This document shows, one piece after another, positions 51,657-62,409 of a stretch of 64,000 nt of DNA (positions are counted from its first letter, which is position 1; every line of letters begins with the position of its first letter). Source of the stretch: Tridacna crocea (Eukaryota > Mollusca > Bivalvia > Cardiida > Cardiidae). The stretch covers positions 37,482,728 through 37,546,727 of the forward strand of contig OX031069.1 of assembly GCA_943736015.1 (NCBI GenBank), in the 5' to 3' direction. The position numbers and the translations under genes are program-made. Under the pieces are notes generated by a model. The model searched no databases, had not been told where the DNA came from, and was given only the letters and a program-made list of their open reading frames with translations.

Positions 51657-52165
51657 TATTTCATGCATTTCAGTAGTTTATCAAGTAGTTTATCGAGAGA
51701 TAACGGTGAAATATTTTTTGATGTTTCATAGTTACGGCCAGTGAAAAATACCAACTTTTTTTTTCTAACTTTACAATTAAAGGCGGAAGCAGTAGTTCCC
51801 GCGCACTAGTAACCCGGCTATACAGCGCTTGCCATTCAACCAAATGGAAATATTACATAATTTACCCCACGTTTCTCACGCTCTATGTAATATTTAATTG
51901 CGTTGTTACTCTGAGGGGGGTACCAGACGGAAAATTACAGAAAGCAACTGTTCTGTTTTTGATGTAGATCTCCCACCCCTTTCCTACAAAAAATGTTAGA
52001 AGCATGGTATAAACATTTTTTTACCGGTGAAAGATGGAAATTTATGTCATTCAGTGAACATCATCGGTAATACTTTCATAAATGGCGCAGCCACGATTGA
52101 GAATATCATTGATGATGTCCACGAAATGAAATAAATTTCGATCTTTCACCGAAAAAGAAAACAAA
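51657..52165 (+). mobile_element. Family E repeat
   Basis: TTTATTTCATGCATTTCAGT, GGCCAGTGAAAAATACCAAC, GGCGGAAGCAGTAGTTCCCG, CAAATGGAAATATTACATAA, GGGGGGTACCAGACGGAAAA, then the palindrome at 52025-52150 with ATCATCGGTAATACTTTCAT / GAATATCATTGATGATG. Confidence 0.85.
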
Positions 52166-52305
52166 ACTCCTCAGTAGTACATGCATATGTTCATATACCA
52201 TGAAAAAAAACTCAGCCAACGGCTTGAAGTTGTCAGCGTTCGGTATGATGGTGTCAGATAACGTTGTTATCTCCATTCCTTGTCTAACTGATCTAAGATA
52301 TGATT

Positions 52306-52490
52306 TAGCCATGTTCTGCGAAAATGGAGTTTTATCTATCTGCAAAAACGTGTCTACCCAGGTCAGCATGCGCAATCCGCGCATGCTGACCTGGGTCGAC
52401 ACTTTTTGCTATTGGCCAATTTTCAGCATGTAGGGCAACACTATGGATACAGGGAAACATCTTTGTGGGCATAACCATTAATCAAGAGGA
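52306..52490 (+). mobile_element. Family A3 MITE
   Basis: AGCCATGTTCTGCGAAAATG, hairpin GTCTACCCAGGTCAGCATGC with partner GCATGCTGACCTGGGTCGAC. The usual CAGCCTGCG / CGCAGGCTG has become CAGCATGCG / CGCATGCTG in both arms. Confidence 0.85.
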
Positions 52491-52494
52491 TACT

Positions 52495-52660
52495 GTTCTT
52501 ACGAACAAAGTCCTTAACAAAGAAACAAATGATGAAATGCATAGCTGAAGTACAAATCACGTTTGGCCGGATTCGAACCCATGACTGGCAAATATCCTGT
52601 TTTTTTTAGGTTTAAAAGATCAGTACCATAACCACTGAGCCAAAGAGATATCTCCCCACC
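52495..52660 (-). mobile_element. SINE-3
   Basis: On the minus strand: A box TGGCTCAGTGG (about 52632-52642), B box GGGTTCGAATCC (52569-52580), then GTGATTTGTACTTCAGCTAT and TTTGTTTCTTTGTTAAGGAC. The text between the boxes is longer than in a normal tRNA. Confidence 0.7.
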
Positions 52661-52839
52661 GCAGTGGTCAGGTATTATATTTAAATCAGGACGAAGCTAT
52701 GCATGAAGGAGTGGTCATCCGTAACACACCCCTCATAAAATCATCATTTATGGATGACTCAAAGCCTTATTAGGCAGAAAGTCTGTTTTTGGACAACAAA
52801 TGGGTTTTATCGCTCAATGTCCAATCCCGGACGAGCCGC
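52661..52839. other. No recognised gene
   Basis: CTATGCATGAAGGAGTGGTC echoes CCATGCATGAAAGAGTGGTC at 49465, so the two loci share an unclassified repeat. Confidence 0.45.
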
Positions 52840-52935
52840 CATCTTACAAACAAAGTCCGTAACAAAGAAACAAATGAAGAAATGCATGGCTGAAGTACAA
52901 ACCACATCTGGAGGAATTCGAACCCATGTCACCCG
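52840..52935 (-). mobile_element. SINE-3 3' part
   Basis: AACAAAGTCCGTAACAAAGA, GGCTGAAGTACAAACCACAT and GGAATTCGAACCCATG (B box) match the copy 340 bp to the left; the A-box end is missing. The 78-codon frame at 52754-52990 crosses it. Confidence 0.65.
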
Positions 52936-53727
52936 TAACACTATTCATTTATGGTTCGAATGGAACAGGTGCTTCACACTGTATTACTAAGAGATGAGAT
53001 AAGCCAGGCTTCACTGGACCTTATGTTGAAGCCAGCCATTACCACGTGCTTCTAGGCAACTAGTAACACTTATTGTGGCCATACAATTGTCATTGTGGTT
53101 GTTTGTCGTGCAGACCATCCGAGCTACACATTCATCCTGCGGACAATGGATGGCAATAGGAAGGTTTTCACCTGGTACCTGTCAGACATGCAAATTTCTT
53201 CAGGCACCTGCTTTATTTGTGATCGTGTAAAGGAAAAAATACGATTACGGGGTGCCTGTAAGATTCCGAAAATTGCTTGTATCTTCTCTTCGAACCATCC
53301 AAGCTTATATCACCTTTGATGCAGATGCAAGGTGGTTAAATTGTCCGCAAATAACGCTTTCAATGTAGCAACCTCTAGGAATGTCTGCTTCCACAGTTTG
53401 GTCTAGCATCGGAGAAATGATTACGAATAGTTTGGTTAAACAGATTTCTCGGAGATAAACCTTTATGGACATTTACTTTTTCTTTATGCCTACCAAGCTC
53501 ATGAATGTTTTATTTGGTTTAAACAACTTCCGTCTGGCAGACAATGTTTTCTGTCAACAATATGTGGAAAAATATCGGGGATTAGACGAGTTTATCGCCG
53601 GAAACTTTCCGTCTATGTTTTAGAATCTGTCAGAACGGGTGAATAATGTTAGTTTATACTCTCTGGCCATTTTTTCCTGTTGTAAATTATTTGGGTCGGT
53701 TCTCTTTCCCTCAGATACTAGTTTTGT
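52936..53727. other. No confirmed gene
   Basis: A 74-codon frame at 53095-53319 (VVCRADHPSYTFILRTMDGN) is protein-like in composition and free of known repeats, but no domain or splice pattern was recognised. Confidence 0.35.
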
Positions 53728-53840
53728 CTGTCTGTTTGCCTGCTTACCTGTCTGTCTGTCTGCCTACTTGCCTGCCTGCCTGCTTACTTCTGCCTGCCTG
53801 CATGTCTGCCTACCTATCTGTCTGCCTGTCTGTTTGACTG
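53728..53840 (+). repeat. (CTGTCTGC)n type low-complexity array
   Basis: TGTCTGTCTGCCTACTTGCC and variants. The Cys/Leu-rich 63- and 83-codon frames here are artefacts. Confidence 0.9.
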
Positions 53841-54033
53841 TCTGTTCCGAAACTAATTATATCTTTACCGAAAAGAAAAAATCAAGATAAATCTTTGTTT
53901 CTATATACATATAGTCTGATACTCCCATCGATATCCATTTATTTTATCATTTCACCATAACTAATTTCAATCGTGTATTCTCAAACAATCCCATGTTTCA
54001 CAACACTGAAGAATATCACTTTCAACAGTTCTA

Positions 54034-54235
54034 TTAACTTTTACGCTGCTGATTTGCGAACAGCGTAGATCGAGATAAGATTGCACAGAACGTGCAGTCT
54101 GATCTTTGATCTACACTGTCCGATAAGGACTTAAAAATTATTTTCCCCACAAAAAATATCTTTGAAATAGCCAGAATCAGGTTTTTACTATCTGCTTGAA
54201 AGTTTTATATACAGTATCAAGCCGGAAAAGTTTTA
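54034..54235 (+). mobile_element. Family C MITE
   Basis: TTAACTTTTACGCTGCTGAT, hairpin ATAAGATTGCACAGAACGTG with partner CAGTCTGATCTTTG, then CCTTTGAAATAGCC-like text. Right end diverged. Confidence 0.8.
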
Positions 54236-54264
54236 ATGGCATAAAAACTTTATTTCATTTTTAA

Positions 54265-54400
54265 CAGTTTACCAAACAACTCTGACATTTAACGATAGTA
54301 GAAACATCCTATTACTTGAGTCACGAACATTTTTATTTTCCACTACAGCTTTTGAATTTGACATGATTAAAATCTAATCGTCTGCTTACGAGTTATAAAA
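54265..54400 (+). mobile_element. Family B remnant with hairpin deleted
   Basis: ACAGTTTACCAAACAACTCT, ATTTAACGATAGTAGAAAC, TGAGTCACGAACATTTTTAT and AGCTTTTGAATTTGACATG. Confidence 0.6.
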
Positions 54401-54936
54401 TAAAGTGGCCTATACATGTGTATCTGATAATTACTGTACTTTGGATATTATCAAAATCTACGGCTCCTTTCATATTTATCGCGTTAGATGTTTGGTTTTT
54501 ATACTCATGTCAGTGAAATTAGTGTAACATGCATCCTACCGATCCGAAGGAGAATTAACTGAAAATTACATTTTAATTAATCAATGTTTATGCTATTTTT
54601 AGCAATATACAGAAAACTGAAAGAGGCTACACAAAATTCTTTTGTAGAGGAGAAAACATGTTTGTTAAATAGAAAATGTTATCGGGAAAAGAACATGAAG
54701 TGTTGCAATCATAATTCATAAAAAAAAAATACTGATATTCTTGCTGTGTTAAAAGAAAAAAGGCAGTCTAAATGAGGGGGCGCGAGACGTTCTATTATGC
54801 AATGACGGATATCTGCTGTACTGCCTAAGGACAATGTTAAGAACTTAAAAAAGAGGCTAGGATTTTTGCGGGATTTTATTACAAAAAGATATAATTATAG
54901 CATCTGACATGAGATGGTGATTGACATAGAATTTCA
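54401..54936. other. No recognised feature
   Basis: No gene or repeat seen. Confidence 0.4.
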
Positions 54937-55165
54937 TTAACTCTTTACCAAACGACAAAATTTTAGACTGGTCCAAATTGAAAGCATTTGCAGACGACAT
55001 TATAAAGGTGACTGAAAAATTGAAATTTGTTCTGGGAAGGGTAGAAAACACTGTGGGAAAAGGAGAAAATGCTGGTTACCAGCATTTTCTCCTTTTCCTA
55101 CAGTGTTTTCAAAAGGCTTCTTTCTTAGGGGCGTCAAATGTAGGGATTGTGTGGTAATGGGTTAA
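54937..55165 (-). mobile_element. Family B MITE, complete
   Basis: TTAACTCTTTACCAAACGAC to GTGGTAATGGGTTAA. Hairpin CTGTGGGAAAAGGAGAAAAT with partner ATTTTCTCCTTTTCCTACAG. Confidence 0.9.
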
Positions 55166-55217
55166 ATGAGTCTTGGACACTGTGACAGCTTTTGTGCAAA
55201 AGCCTTAAACGTTGTTA

Positions 55218-55295
55218 CTGAGGCTAGGCGCCGTTGGCCCCTACCCAAAAATAAGGCAAGGTGGCGTTGGCCCCTAGCCAAAAATGGGGTTTATC
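55218..55295 (+). repeat. Short tandem duplication
   Basis: GCGCCGTTGGCCCCTACCCA and GGCGTTGGCCCCTAGCCAAA, two ~37-bp units. Confidence 0.75.
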
Positions 55296-55342
55296 ATTAA
55301 AATTCAGGTTTTGCCTAAAGAATTGGACCAGAAAAATTCTTT

Positions 55343-55663
55343 CTAAAAAGCGATTTGAAACATTTTATTGCATTCATCAAACGTTCTATAAAGCACGATT
55401 ACGGAACCAGTAAAGTGCACAGTATATAAACGAACTGTACCCAAACCGGATCTTGCGAGTAAATTCCATAAATCGATTGGTGAAAACAGGTGGGTGCCTT
55501 TGAATAATTGAGATCGATAGGTTGTTGTGACTTTCACGCAACTTGTAAACATTTGCATCATTGAATGAAATAATGTATTTACCATCTTTGGCCGTGTAAT
55601 TACTGATAAAGTGCAATACTCGTCTTCACTTCTTTTGCTCATTACTATACATGCTGATTTCAC
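55343..55663 (-). other. Repeat-like open frames, inverted homology to 58695
   Basis: Two overlapping minus frames (106 and 76 codons). A 45-bp stretch, read on the minus strand as TTTACTCGCAAGATCCGG and GGGTACAGTTCGTTTATATA, recurs at 58700-58740 on the plus strand. This makes a dispersed repeat more likely than a gene. Product not recognised. Confidence 0.4.
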
Positions 55664-56019
55664 AAGGCAATTTATGTATAATTCCGTCTATTTATCCGAT
55701 ACCCATTTGTAAAGTTCTGTTTCTAAATGTATGCTCTTCACAAAACAGCCAATATATGCCGACAAAATTTGTTAAAATTACCTAAAAATGTATGGAAATT
55801 CTGCATGGCGAACGATTTGATACTGTACCCTTCTTGCATATATCAAGTAAATGATCTGTACATTACTTGCGAGTAGGCTGAACGAATTCTTGCGAGTACC
55901 ATACGGGGATTTCCATTGCTTTATACCTACACAGGAGCGAAGCATCCATTACGCACGTTATTAGAGTGCTCAATACAAACTTTGTTTCGCAATTTATTCC
56001 TTACATTGTCATTGCAATG
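55664..56019. other. No recognised feature
   Basis: The word CTTGCGAGTA occurs three times between 55450 and 55900. Nothing else noted. Confidence 0.4.
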
Positions 56020-56140
56020 CAGTTGTACTGAAGAATCTTTGAAATTTTTGTGGCAAAAAGGTGGAACTCCTCGTTACAAGCAATTTCACCCTTTGCCACA
56101 ACACTTTGTATGCTGTATAAAATCTAATATACATATCACA
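56020..56140 (+). mobile_element. Family B-like remnant
   Basis: TTTGTGGCAAAAAGGTGGAA, CTCCTCGTTACAAGCAATTT and CACCCTTTGCCACAACACTT form a decayed B-type hairpin of the GCTCG subfamily. Confidence 0.6.
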
Positions 56141-57008
56141 AGTAAAAACTATTAGCTGTGATTATATGTGAATCATTTCTAAGTATACGTTCAAAATGAC
56201 ACGACTTTGTCTCATTGGCAAAAAAATAACATGAGCTTCGCACAGCAGTGCATATACGCCCAAAGGGGCTTGTCAGTGAAATGGGTTAAAATCTAGAACC
56301 CTACAGAGATCCAAATTTGAAAAGTCACATGCAAAACCACACATCATAGAGATTCATTGTACTAAGTTTCATATCATTCCGATGGAAACTGTGGGTGCAT
56401 ACAAAAAATGCTAACGGTGACCGACCGTGGCCATAACATAATACGACCCTTCCATCGTATAAAAAAATCAAAGTGCTGTCAGCACTGAAATTGGTCGACA
56501 CTGAATAATCTCTCACCTAGCCATTCGACCCCTCGTCTACCCACCGTGTGTACAACCTTATCCTCGTACCACCACATATGAAATACGCTATTTTATATTA
56601 TAAAAGTAAAACAATGATTTTGTTCTCTTGTCATTATCAATGCCATTTCTGAACACCATTCGTTGTATGTTTTGTTGAAGGATTACGTGTCACAAGGACT
56701 ATGCGTCACATTTTATTTGCGTCTTTAGTTCATGCAGAGTGTACTGCACAACTTTTATTACAGCAGGGTATGGGTGGAGCTGTATTTTATTTCCATAAGT
56801 TAGTGTTGAAATCGGTGATCAAGGCTGACCAGAATAATAGACTATCAAATATGAAACACGCGGAGATATGTAACAGCTGCGACAGGTCATTGAACATCTA
56901 TTCTTGTGGCTGTAAACAGTCACTGAAGATCGGGTTTTTGAGAGAAAAGCAGCCAAACATAATAGTACAAAAAGACTCGGTTTTATTCTGCTTCCTTTTC
57001 ATGTGTTA
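56141..57008. other. No confirmed gene
   Basis: The 132-codon frame 56701-57099 has several Cys/His residues (HAEICNSCDRSLNIYSCGC) but continues into the T-type repeat at 57009 and lacks a recognised domain. I do not call it a gene. Confidence 0.35.
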
Positions 57009-57530
57009 CAGGTGGCCCTTCAGATTTTGGGACAAAAATTTTACAAAAATACAAAAAAAATCTTTATACTCCCAAAGCCGTATAATTTTCCTTCATTAAA
57101 CCCCAGTAGTCGAAAACCATCCGACAACAAGAGAAATAAGAGATTTACCACAGCCCAGGTCGACACCGACGGGACACACTGTCTATTTTTACAATTTGCT
57201 TATTTACATACTGGGAATACACAGAAGAAGCTTCAAACATAGCGTCCGAAGAAGACATTATGGAAAATAAATACATGTTTCTTATGGAATTTAAGCGTCA
57301 TTAGTCACATGCCAGTCACTTATTTATAATTAACATTCCCACAATGCTTTTTTGTTTTTTTTTTTGGCGCGAAATCTAAAAATAGCCTAATGGGCAACGT
57401 AGCCTCTTAAGGGAATACCACCCCCATTTTTTTTGTAATATTATGATTCTTAATTATTGATAATTTGTTTTGTTTTTTTCATATAAATTTCAGTGATATA
57501 TATTATTTAATTTTGTGTGATGTGAAAAAT
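57009..57530 (+). mobile_element. 3' portion of bivalve-type repeat T
   Basis: Parallels 61373-61895 throughout: CTTCAGATTTTGGGAC, TCCCAAAGCC, CATCCGACAACA, GAAGACATTATGGAAAATAA, GGCGCGAAATCTAAAAATA, TATTGATAATTTG. Same orientation, about 4.4 kb apart. Confidence 0.8.
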
Positions 57531-57537
57531 CAGATGT

Positions 57538-57593
57538 ATTCATCTGCTAATAGATAAAAAGAGGGATTCATCCGCTGATAGATAAAAAGAGGA
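57538..57593 (+). repeat. 28-bp tandem duplication
   Basis: ATTCATCTGCTAATAGATAA and ATTCATCCGCTGATAGATAA, each followed by AAAGAGG. Confidence 0.9.
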
Positions 57594-58694
57594 ATTACCT
57601 TTTCCTGATACGACATCTTGGACTCATCCAATTTGGGAGAATTTAGGTGAAAATTTACAGATCTGCTTAATAAAAGTATAATTTTGAAAAAGAATAGAAA
57701 ATGTTACGAGAAAGGAAGAAATTGTTCGTTGAGTGTAATTTCTTCTCAAATTCTTACAATATTTTCTTAAGTGATTGACTGATAACTCATTTCTATAAGG
57801 AATAGGAATAACCACTATAAAACAGTATTTCGCATAAAACATTCAGATTCTTCAAGGAACTTGTGAACATCCCTAAATGGTGTCTTTCTTTATGGTTTTT
57901 TTTTTAAATGGTGACACATAAACAAGCCTTGAAACTCACTGTCTTAGTATCATCATTAGGTAGCAGAGGCCTGTTACATAGCTTCAAATCTTTTTGAATA
58001 CTTTTGAAGTTTTCTTTTTTATACGAAATTGTTTCTTTTCTTTGTGAGTCAAATTCTGAAATTTCGATCTTGAGGTTTTTCCGTTATGGATTTCCAAATT
58101 ATGATTTATTATATCACCAAAGCTTGTGGCTGACAGTTTGCTGTAAAGGCATCTGAATTACTCCATTTTATACATGAACATGTACAGATTTATACCATCA
58201 GGCATCAGATTTTTTATCCCAAGAACCGTACAGAATATTTGAAAAAACTCCCAAGACATCGTACAGATAGATTTCGTAAACTCGCAAGTAAGGGTACGAA
58301 TCACCAGCAAGAAACGTACAGTTGACCTACCTTACATAGAGGCATTAATTCTTATTTTTTATGTTCAAAATCAAAATTTAAAATGCCCATTGCCGCAAAT
58401 GTCTTTTTTAATTAATTAATTGAGCCGGTTCAAACTCAGAAAACGTGTTTCAGCCAGCCTTAACATGATAAAAGCTGATTTAAGATCGGGTCTACTGCAA
58501 ATGACGCTGTAGCCTGCGGTGAGTATTGAGAATTTCAATGTTTTAAAGCTAAGAATGATTATCTAGCAGTTTATGTATTAACAATACAGGTGTTGCATAA
58601 ACTATACATAAAGATTCACATAGTTTACATTCAGCAGTATGAAAGACGCAACAATTTTTATCTCGGCTGTCTCTAATGCAAAGTGGACATCATT
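57594..58694. other. No recognised feature
   Basis: A loose B-like hairpin (AGAAATTGTTCGTTGAGTG) may lie at 57690-57750. No gene. Confidence 0.4.
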
Positions 58695-58939
58695 GAAATT
58701 TACTCACAATATCCGGTTCGGGTACAGTTCGTTTATATACTGTGAAGTGGTTCAAAGAAAGATTTTATCAGCCAAATGCTTATGGTATAAAGAATAGTTA
58801 TGTTATCAAAGCAATGGTGGTAAATAAAAATGATTCAATAAATGAGATCACGTATGGGTCACCATGGTTGTCAGCTGATGTAAGACCCGGAATAGATATT
58901 CAGTGTTTTAATGGGTTTAAGAGAATAAAGTGTCGATAA
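58695..58939 (+). other. Repeat-like open frame, inverted homology to 55343
   Basis: A 65-codon frame from 58742 reads MKWFKERFYQPNAYGIKNS onward to TAA. Its upstream 45 bp (58695-58740) match the minus strand of 55411-55470 in the same frame (GTVRLYTV in both). Product unknown. Confidence 0.35.
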
Positions 58940-59585
58940 TTTAGACTACTTCTACAGGTTGCAAGGCAAAAATGTTTACTACATGACAGAACTCAACCGG
59001 AAGTTGACAAAAGTTGAAAACAAGTGTTAAATACTAACCCTAAGACTTCTTAATGCAAGTAAATATGTTCAGATTGTGCCGAGTCCAATGCAGATTGAAT
59101 GTGGACGGCGCAAAGAGCTTTGAAATTTAAAAAAAAAATCGTGTTTTTACAACTGACTGTTCAAATATGCGATTCTTTTTTGTTGCATATCTCGAATACG
59201 ATTACATACAGCTATTTCGTACAATCCTTGATGTATCATTCATATAAAGAAAATCCAAACATTTTTGTGACTCTTTCGGACTGTAACAGTTTTAAATCAC
59301 ATGTCAGAAACAAAGCTATCAAGGTTCCGTTGCATAAACTTGTCAGAGTAACATTTTCCAATTAAGCACTAGCACGTTCTTGTTAATTCAATATCTTGGT
59401 CAGAATTGAAAACTAAATTAGAAATATTTAGTGCGCCTGGTTGTCAGGCAAATATTTCACAAGGAAATTCAGCCGTTTATTTTTCTGCCCTGGAATCAGG
59501 AAGTATGGGCAAGCTTTCCTTCTTCTGTTCAAGTTATAAAATCACAGACCTCACATTTAAGAAAATGTGCCATGAACATTGAAAA
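58940..59585. other. No recognised feature
   Basis: An 88-codon frame at 59099-59365 has no recognised motif. Confidence 0.4.
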
Positions 59586-60085
59586 TGGGCGCCTGATGCC
59601 ACCGCAAAAGGTATCGACCCATGTCAGCCTGCGCAGTCCGCGCAGGCTGACATGAGTCGAAACTTTTTGCTACGTGTAAATATTCTACATTGCAAAGGAC
59701 CAGTGTGTCTCATGGTTTGGCTTGTAACATGCGAAAAGGTGCATTCTGACATTTGCGGAAAGTGTCGTTTTCGGATCAGCCTGCGCAGTCCGCGCAGGCT
59801 AATCCGAGACATCACTTTCCGTTTCTATGTAATTTTCTGTTTTGCGAATGTCTACTGAAAGACAAAATCTTATGTAGTCGTAAAGTGCCGTCTCGGATCA
59901 GCCTGTGCGGACTGCGCAGGCTGATCCGATACGACACTTCACGCAAATGTCCGAATGCCCCTTTCTATGTGTTGCAGGGTATTCAGTCTGTTTTTATACT
60001 AAATGAATTTTATGGATCCATTATTCTGTGATGTCTGTATCGAACATTACGGGGATGCACTTGGCCTTTTTTTGGCCTAAATGAG
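59586..60085 (+). mobile_element. Family A3 MITE interrupted by A1
   Basis: Left part: hairpin CCATGTCAGCCTGCGCAGTC with partner GCGCAGGCTGACATG, then AAAGGACCAGTGTGTCTCAT. Right part after the A1: ATTTTATGGATCCATTATTC, TGTGATGTCTGTATCG, GGGGATGCACTTGGCC. Both hairpin arms have ATGTCAG / CTGACAT rather than AGGTCAG / CTGACCT. Confidence 0.75.
59719..59979 (+). mobile_element. Family A1 MITE, both hairpins, nested in A3
   Basis: GGCTTGTAACATGCGAAAAG to TATGTGTTGCAGGG. Hairpins TTTTCGGATCAGCCTGCGC / GCGCAGGCTAATCCGAGA and TCTCGGATCAGCCTGTGC / GCGCAGGCTGATCCGA. Confidence 0.85.
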
Positions 60086-60171
60086 TTCGTTTAATATCTG
60101 GTTGGAAACTTTTTGGCTGTGTGTTTCATCAGTTGCACTTCTTTGCTAATGTAGTATACTGGTCTATCGAA

Positions 60172-60222
60172 CATCGTGAAAATGTATTAAGCCTCTTTTT
60201 GTCCCAGAGCATGGCTTAAATG
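60172..60222 (-). mobile_element. Family A3 end fragment
   Basis: TGTATTAAGCCTCTTTTTGT and CCAGAGCATGGCTTA. Confidence 0.55.
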
Positions 60223-60367
60223 ATTTCGTCTCGTGTCTGGTTGAAAACTTTATAATGGCTATATATTTTTCATCGATTGCACGTCTATTCTGGGTATTTC
60301 CATCAACGACTAAGATTTATAAGAGAAACCCGTTGATTATATTTGTAAACGCGCATCAAAATTAACA

Positions 60368-61951
60368 AGATGGCCCTTGATCGCTCACCTGAATGATTAA
60401 GTAGACCTTAGCCTGTTTTTTTTATTGTTATTCCGACACTTTTTCTTCAGTTACTCCAATAAAAAGAACAAGAGCGTCGCGTGCATGTGTCAACCTTTGG
60501 CCGTTGGGTGCTGGATATTAAGTTAGAATTGCTATTAAAAAAGGGTCATAATCTAGCACCAAAGAATCATTTATGTGAAATTGTTTCAAAATCTTACTAA
60601 TGGTTTCATAGGGGAAGAAAATATAACAATTTCTTCAAGTCCATATAGCCCCCACCACCACAGCCTTGTTTCTGGACGGATTATAAATTCGCCAACATCC
60701 TTTCAAAAGGGACATACAAGATACATTTCGGGGAAATTAATTCATATTTTGATGAATGGTTTGGTTCAAATCGGCCCAGCGGTTTAAGAGGAGAAATTGT
60801 TGACAACGCAAAATGCAAAGAGCCACTCCCTCCCACCCACCACCACCACCACGGTCATGTTTTTTTTGACGGATCAAAATTAATACGAAGTTTTTGTTAA
60901 GGGTCACCCTAGGGAACATTTCTATGAAATGATTTCAGAATCTTACCAGCAGTTTCAGATGAGAAGATTTTTAAAGAATGCGAACAGCCCCTCTTCCCTC
61001 ATTCCCGCCCCTTCCCCCAAACGCAGCCATATTTTTTGACAGATCAAAACTTAATGTACAAGTTTTGAGAAGGATCACCCAAGGAAAATTTCTGTGAAAT
61101 TACTTCAAAACCTAACTTAAGGTTTCAGAGGAGAAGATTCAAACAAATTCTTAGAAAGTTCTATTTGGTTGCCATGGCAACAAGAGTTTTTTATGGAATC
61201 AATTGATTGGATCATTTTTTAAAGAGGACCTTCTAAGGAACATTCCAGCAAAGTTTGGTTGAAATCGGACTAGCGGTGTAGGAGAAGATGTCTAAATAAA
61301 TTGCTGACGACAGACGACGGACGACGGACGACGCACGAAGAGGGACGCACGACGGACACAGGGTTACCTTAAAAGTGGCTCTTCAGATTTTGGGACGAAA
61401 ATTGTCCAAAAGTGCAAAACAATCATCCTTATAATCCCAAAGCCTTATAATTTTCATTCATAAAACGCCGGTAGTCGAACACCGTCCGACAACACGAGAA
61501 ATCAGAGATTTACTACACCCCAGGTCGATACCGACTGGAGACACGTTCTATTTTTAGATGATCAGTTCGCTCATTTACTTACAGGAATACACAGATTAAG
61601 TTTCAAACATAGGGTCCGACGAAGACATTATGGAAAATAATTATTACATGTTTGTTAAGTAATGAAATTTAAGCGTTATGAGTCTCGTGCCAGTCACTTG
61701 GCATTCCCAAAATGCTTTATTGATTTTTGGCGCGAAATCTAAAAATACCTTAAGAGGCTACGTAGCCTTTTAAGGGAACACCATCAAAAAAAATTTTTTT
61801 TGTAATTTTATGAATCTTAATTATTGATGATTTGTATTATTTTTTCGTATGAATTTCAGTGACATATATATTTTTTAATTTGGTGAGATGTAAAAATTCT
61901 AAATACCCACCTTTAAAGCGTCCCCTGAGCACGTTGTGTTCAGGTGAGCTA
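60368..61951 (+). mobile_element. Bivalve-type repeat T, near full length
   Basis: Starts GATGGCCCTTGATCGCTCAC plus CTGA and ends with a hairpin CTGAGCACGTTGTGTTCAGG plus TGAGC, so GCTCACCTGA at the left pairs with TCAGGTGAGC at the right. Inside, about four ~165-bp units share TTTTTTGAC(G/A)GATCAAAA, AAGGGTCACCC / AAGGATCACCC, and CAGCGGTTTAAGAGGAGAA / AGCGGTGTAGGAGAAGA. Then comes a GACGGACGACGG stretch (61306-61345) and the 3' block shared with 57009. It carries no transposase or reverse transcriptase that I can see. Confidence 0.75.
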
Positions 61952-62115
61952 TAAAAAGTCTCTTCCTTTCCAATACAGATAAAACATCAAGATCTGAAAC
62001 TTTTATGATTGATTCCCTAGAATTACAGATGAGAAAATATAAAAGGTGTAATTACTTTGTCTGATATTTGCCATAGACTAGCATTACAGAAACTTTAAAA
62101 TACTTATAATAAGCA

Positions 62116-62385
62116 TCATGGTTCAGGCTCTGTGGTAAAAAAGAGATAAACGAATCTAAAAAAAATTCGATCCAAGTCAGCCTGCGCAGTCCGCGCAGGC
62201 TGACCTGGGTCGAAACTTTTTGCAATTGATTAATCTGCATATCAAGGAGCAATACTTCTTCTTTATACTTTCGTTTGTAACACAAACTGTTTTATTATGG
62301 AGCCACTGTTATGGATGTGATTACGTGCGTTGAATGATGCATCAATGATATGTATTAGACTCCCTTTCGCTAGAGTGTGAGCTAT
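62116..62385 (-). mobile_element. Family A3 MITE
   Basis: GGTTCAGGCTCTGTGGTAAA, hairpin CCAAGTCAGCCTGCGCAGTC with partner GCGCAGGCTGACCTGG, and right end CTCCCTTTCGCTAGAGTGTG. Confidence 0.8.
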
Positions 62386-62409
62386 ACCTTAAAACATTGT
62401 GCAATGAAA

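Noticed and set aside
56701..57099. 132-codon Cys/His-containing frame, possible zinc-binding protein
   Set aside because: Spacing of Cys and His fits no finger that I know, and the frame enters repeat T at 57009.
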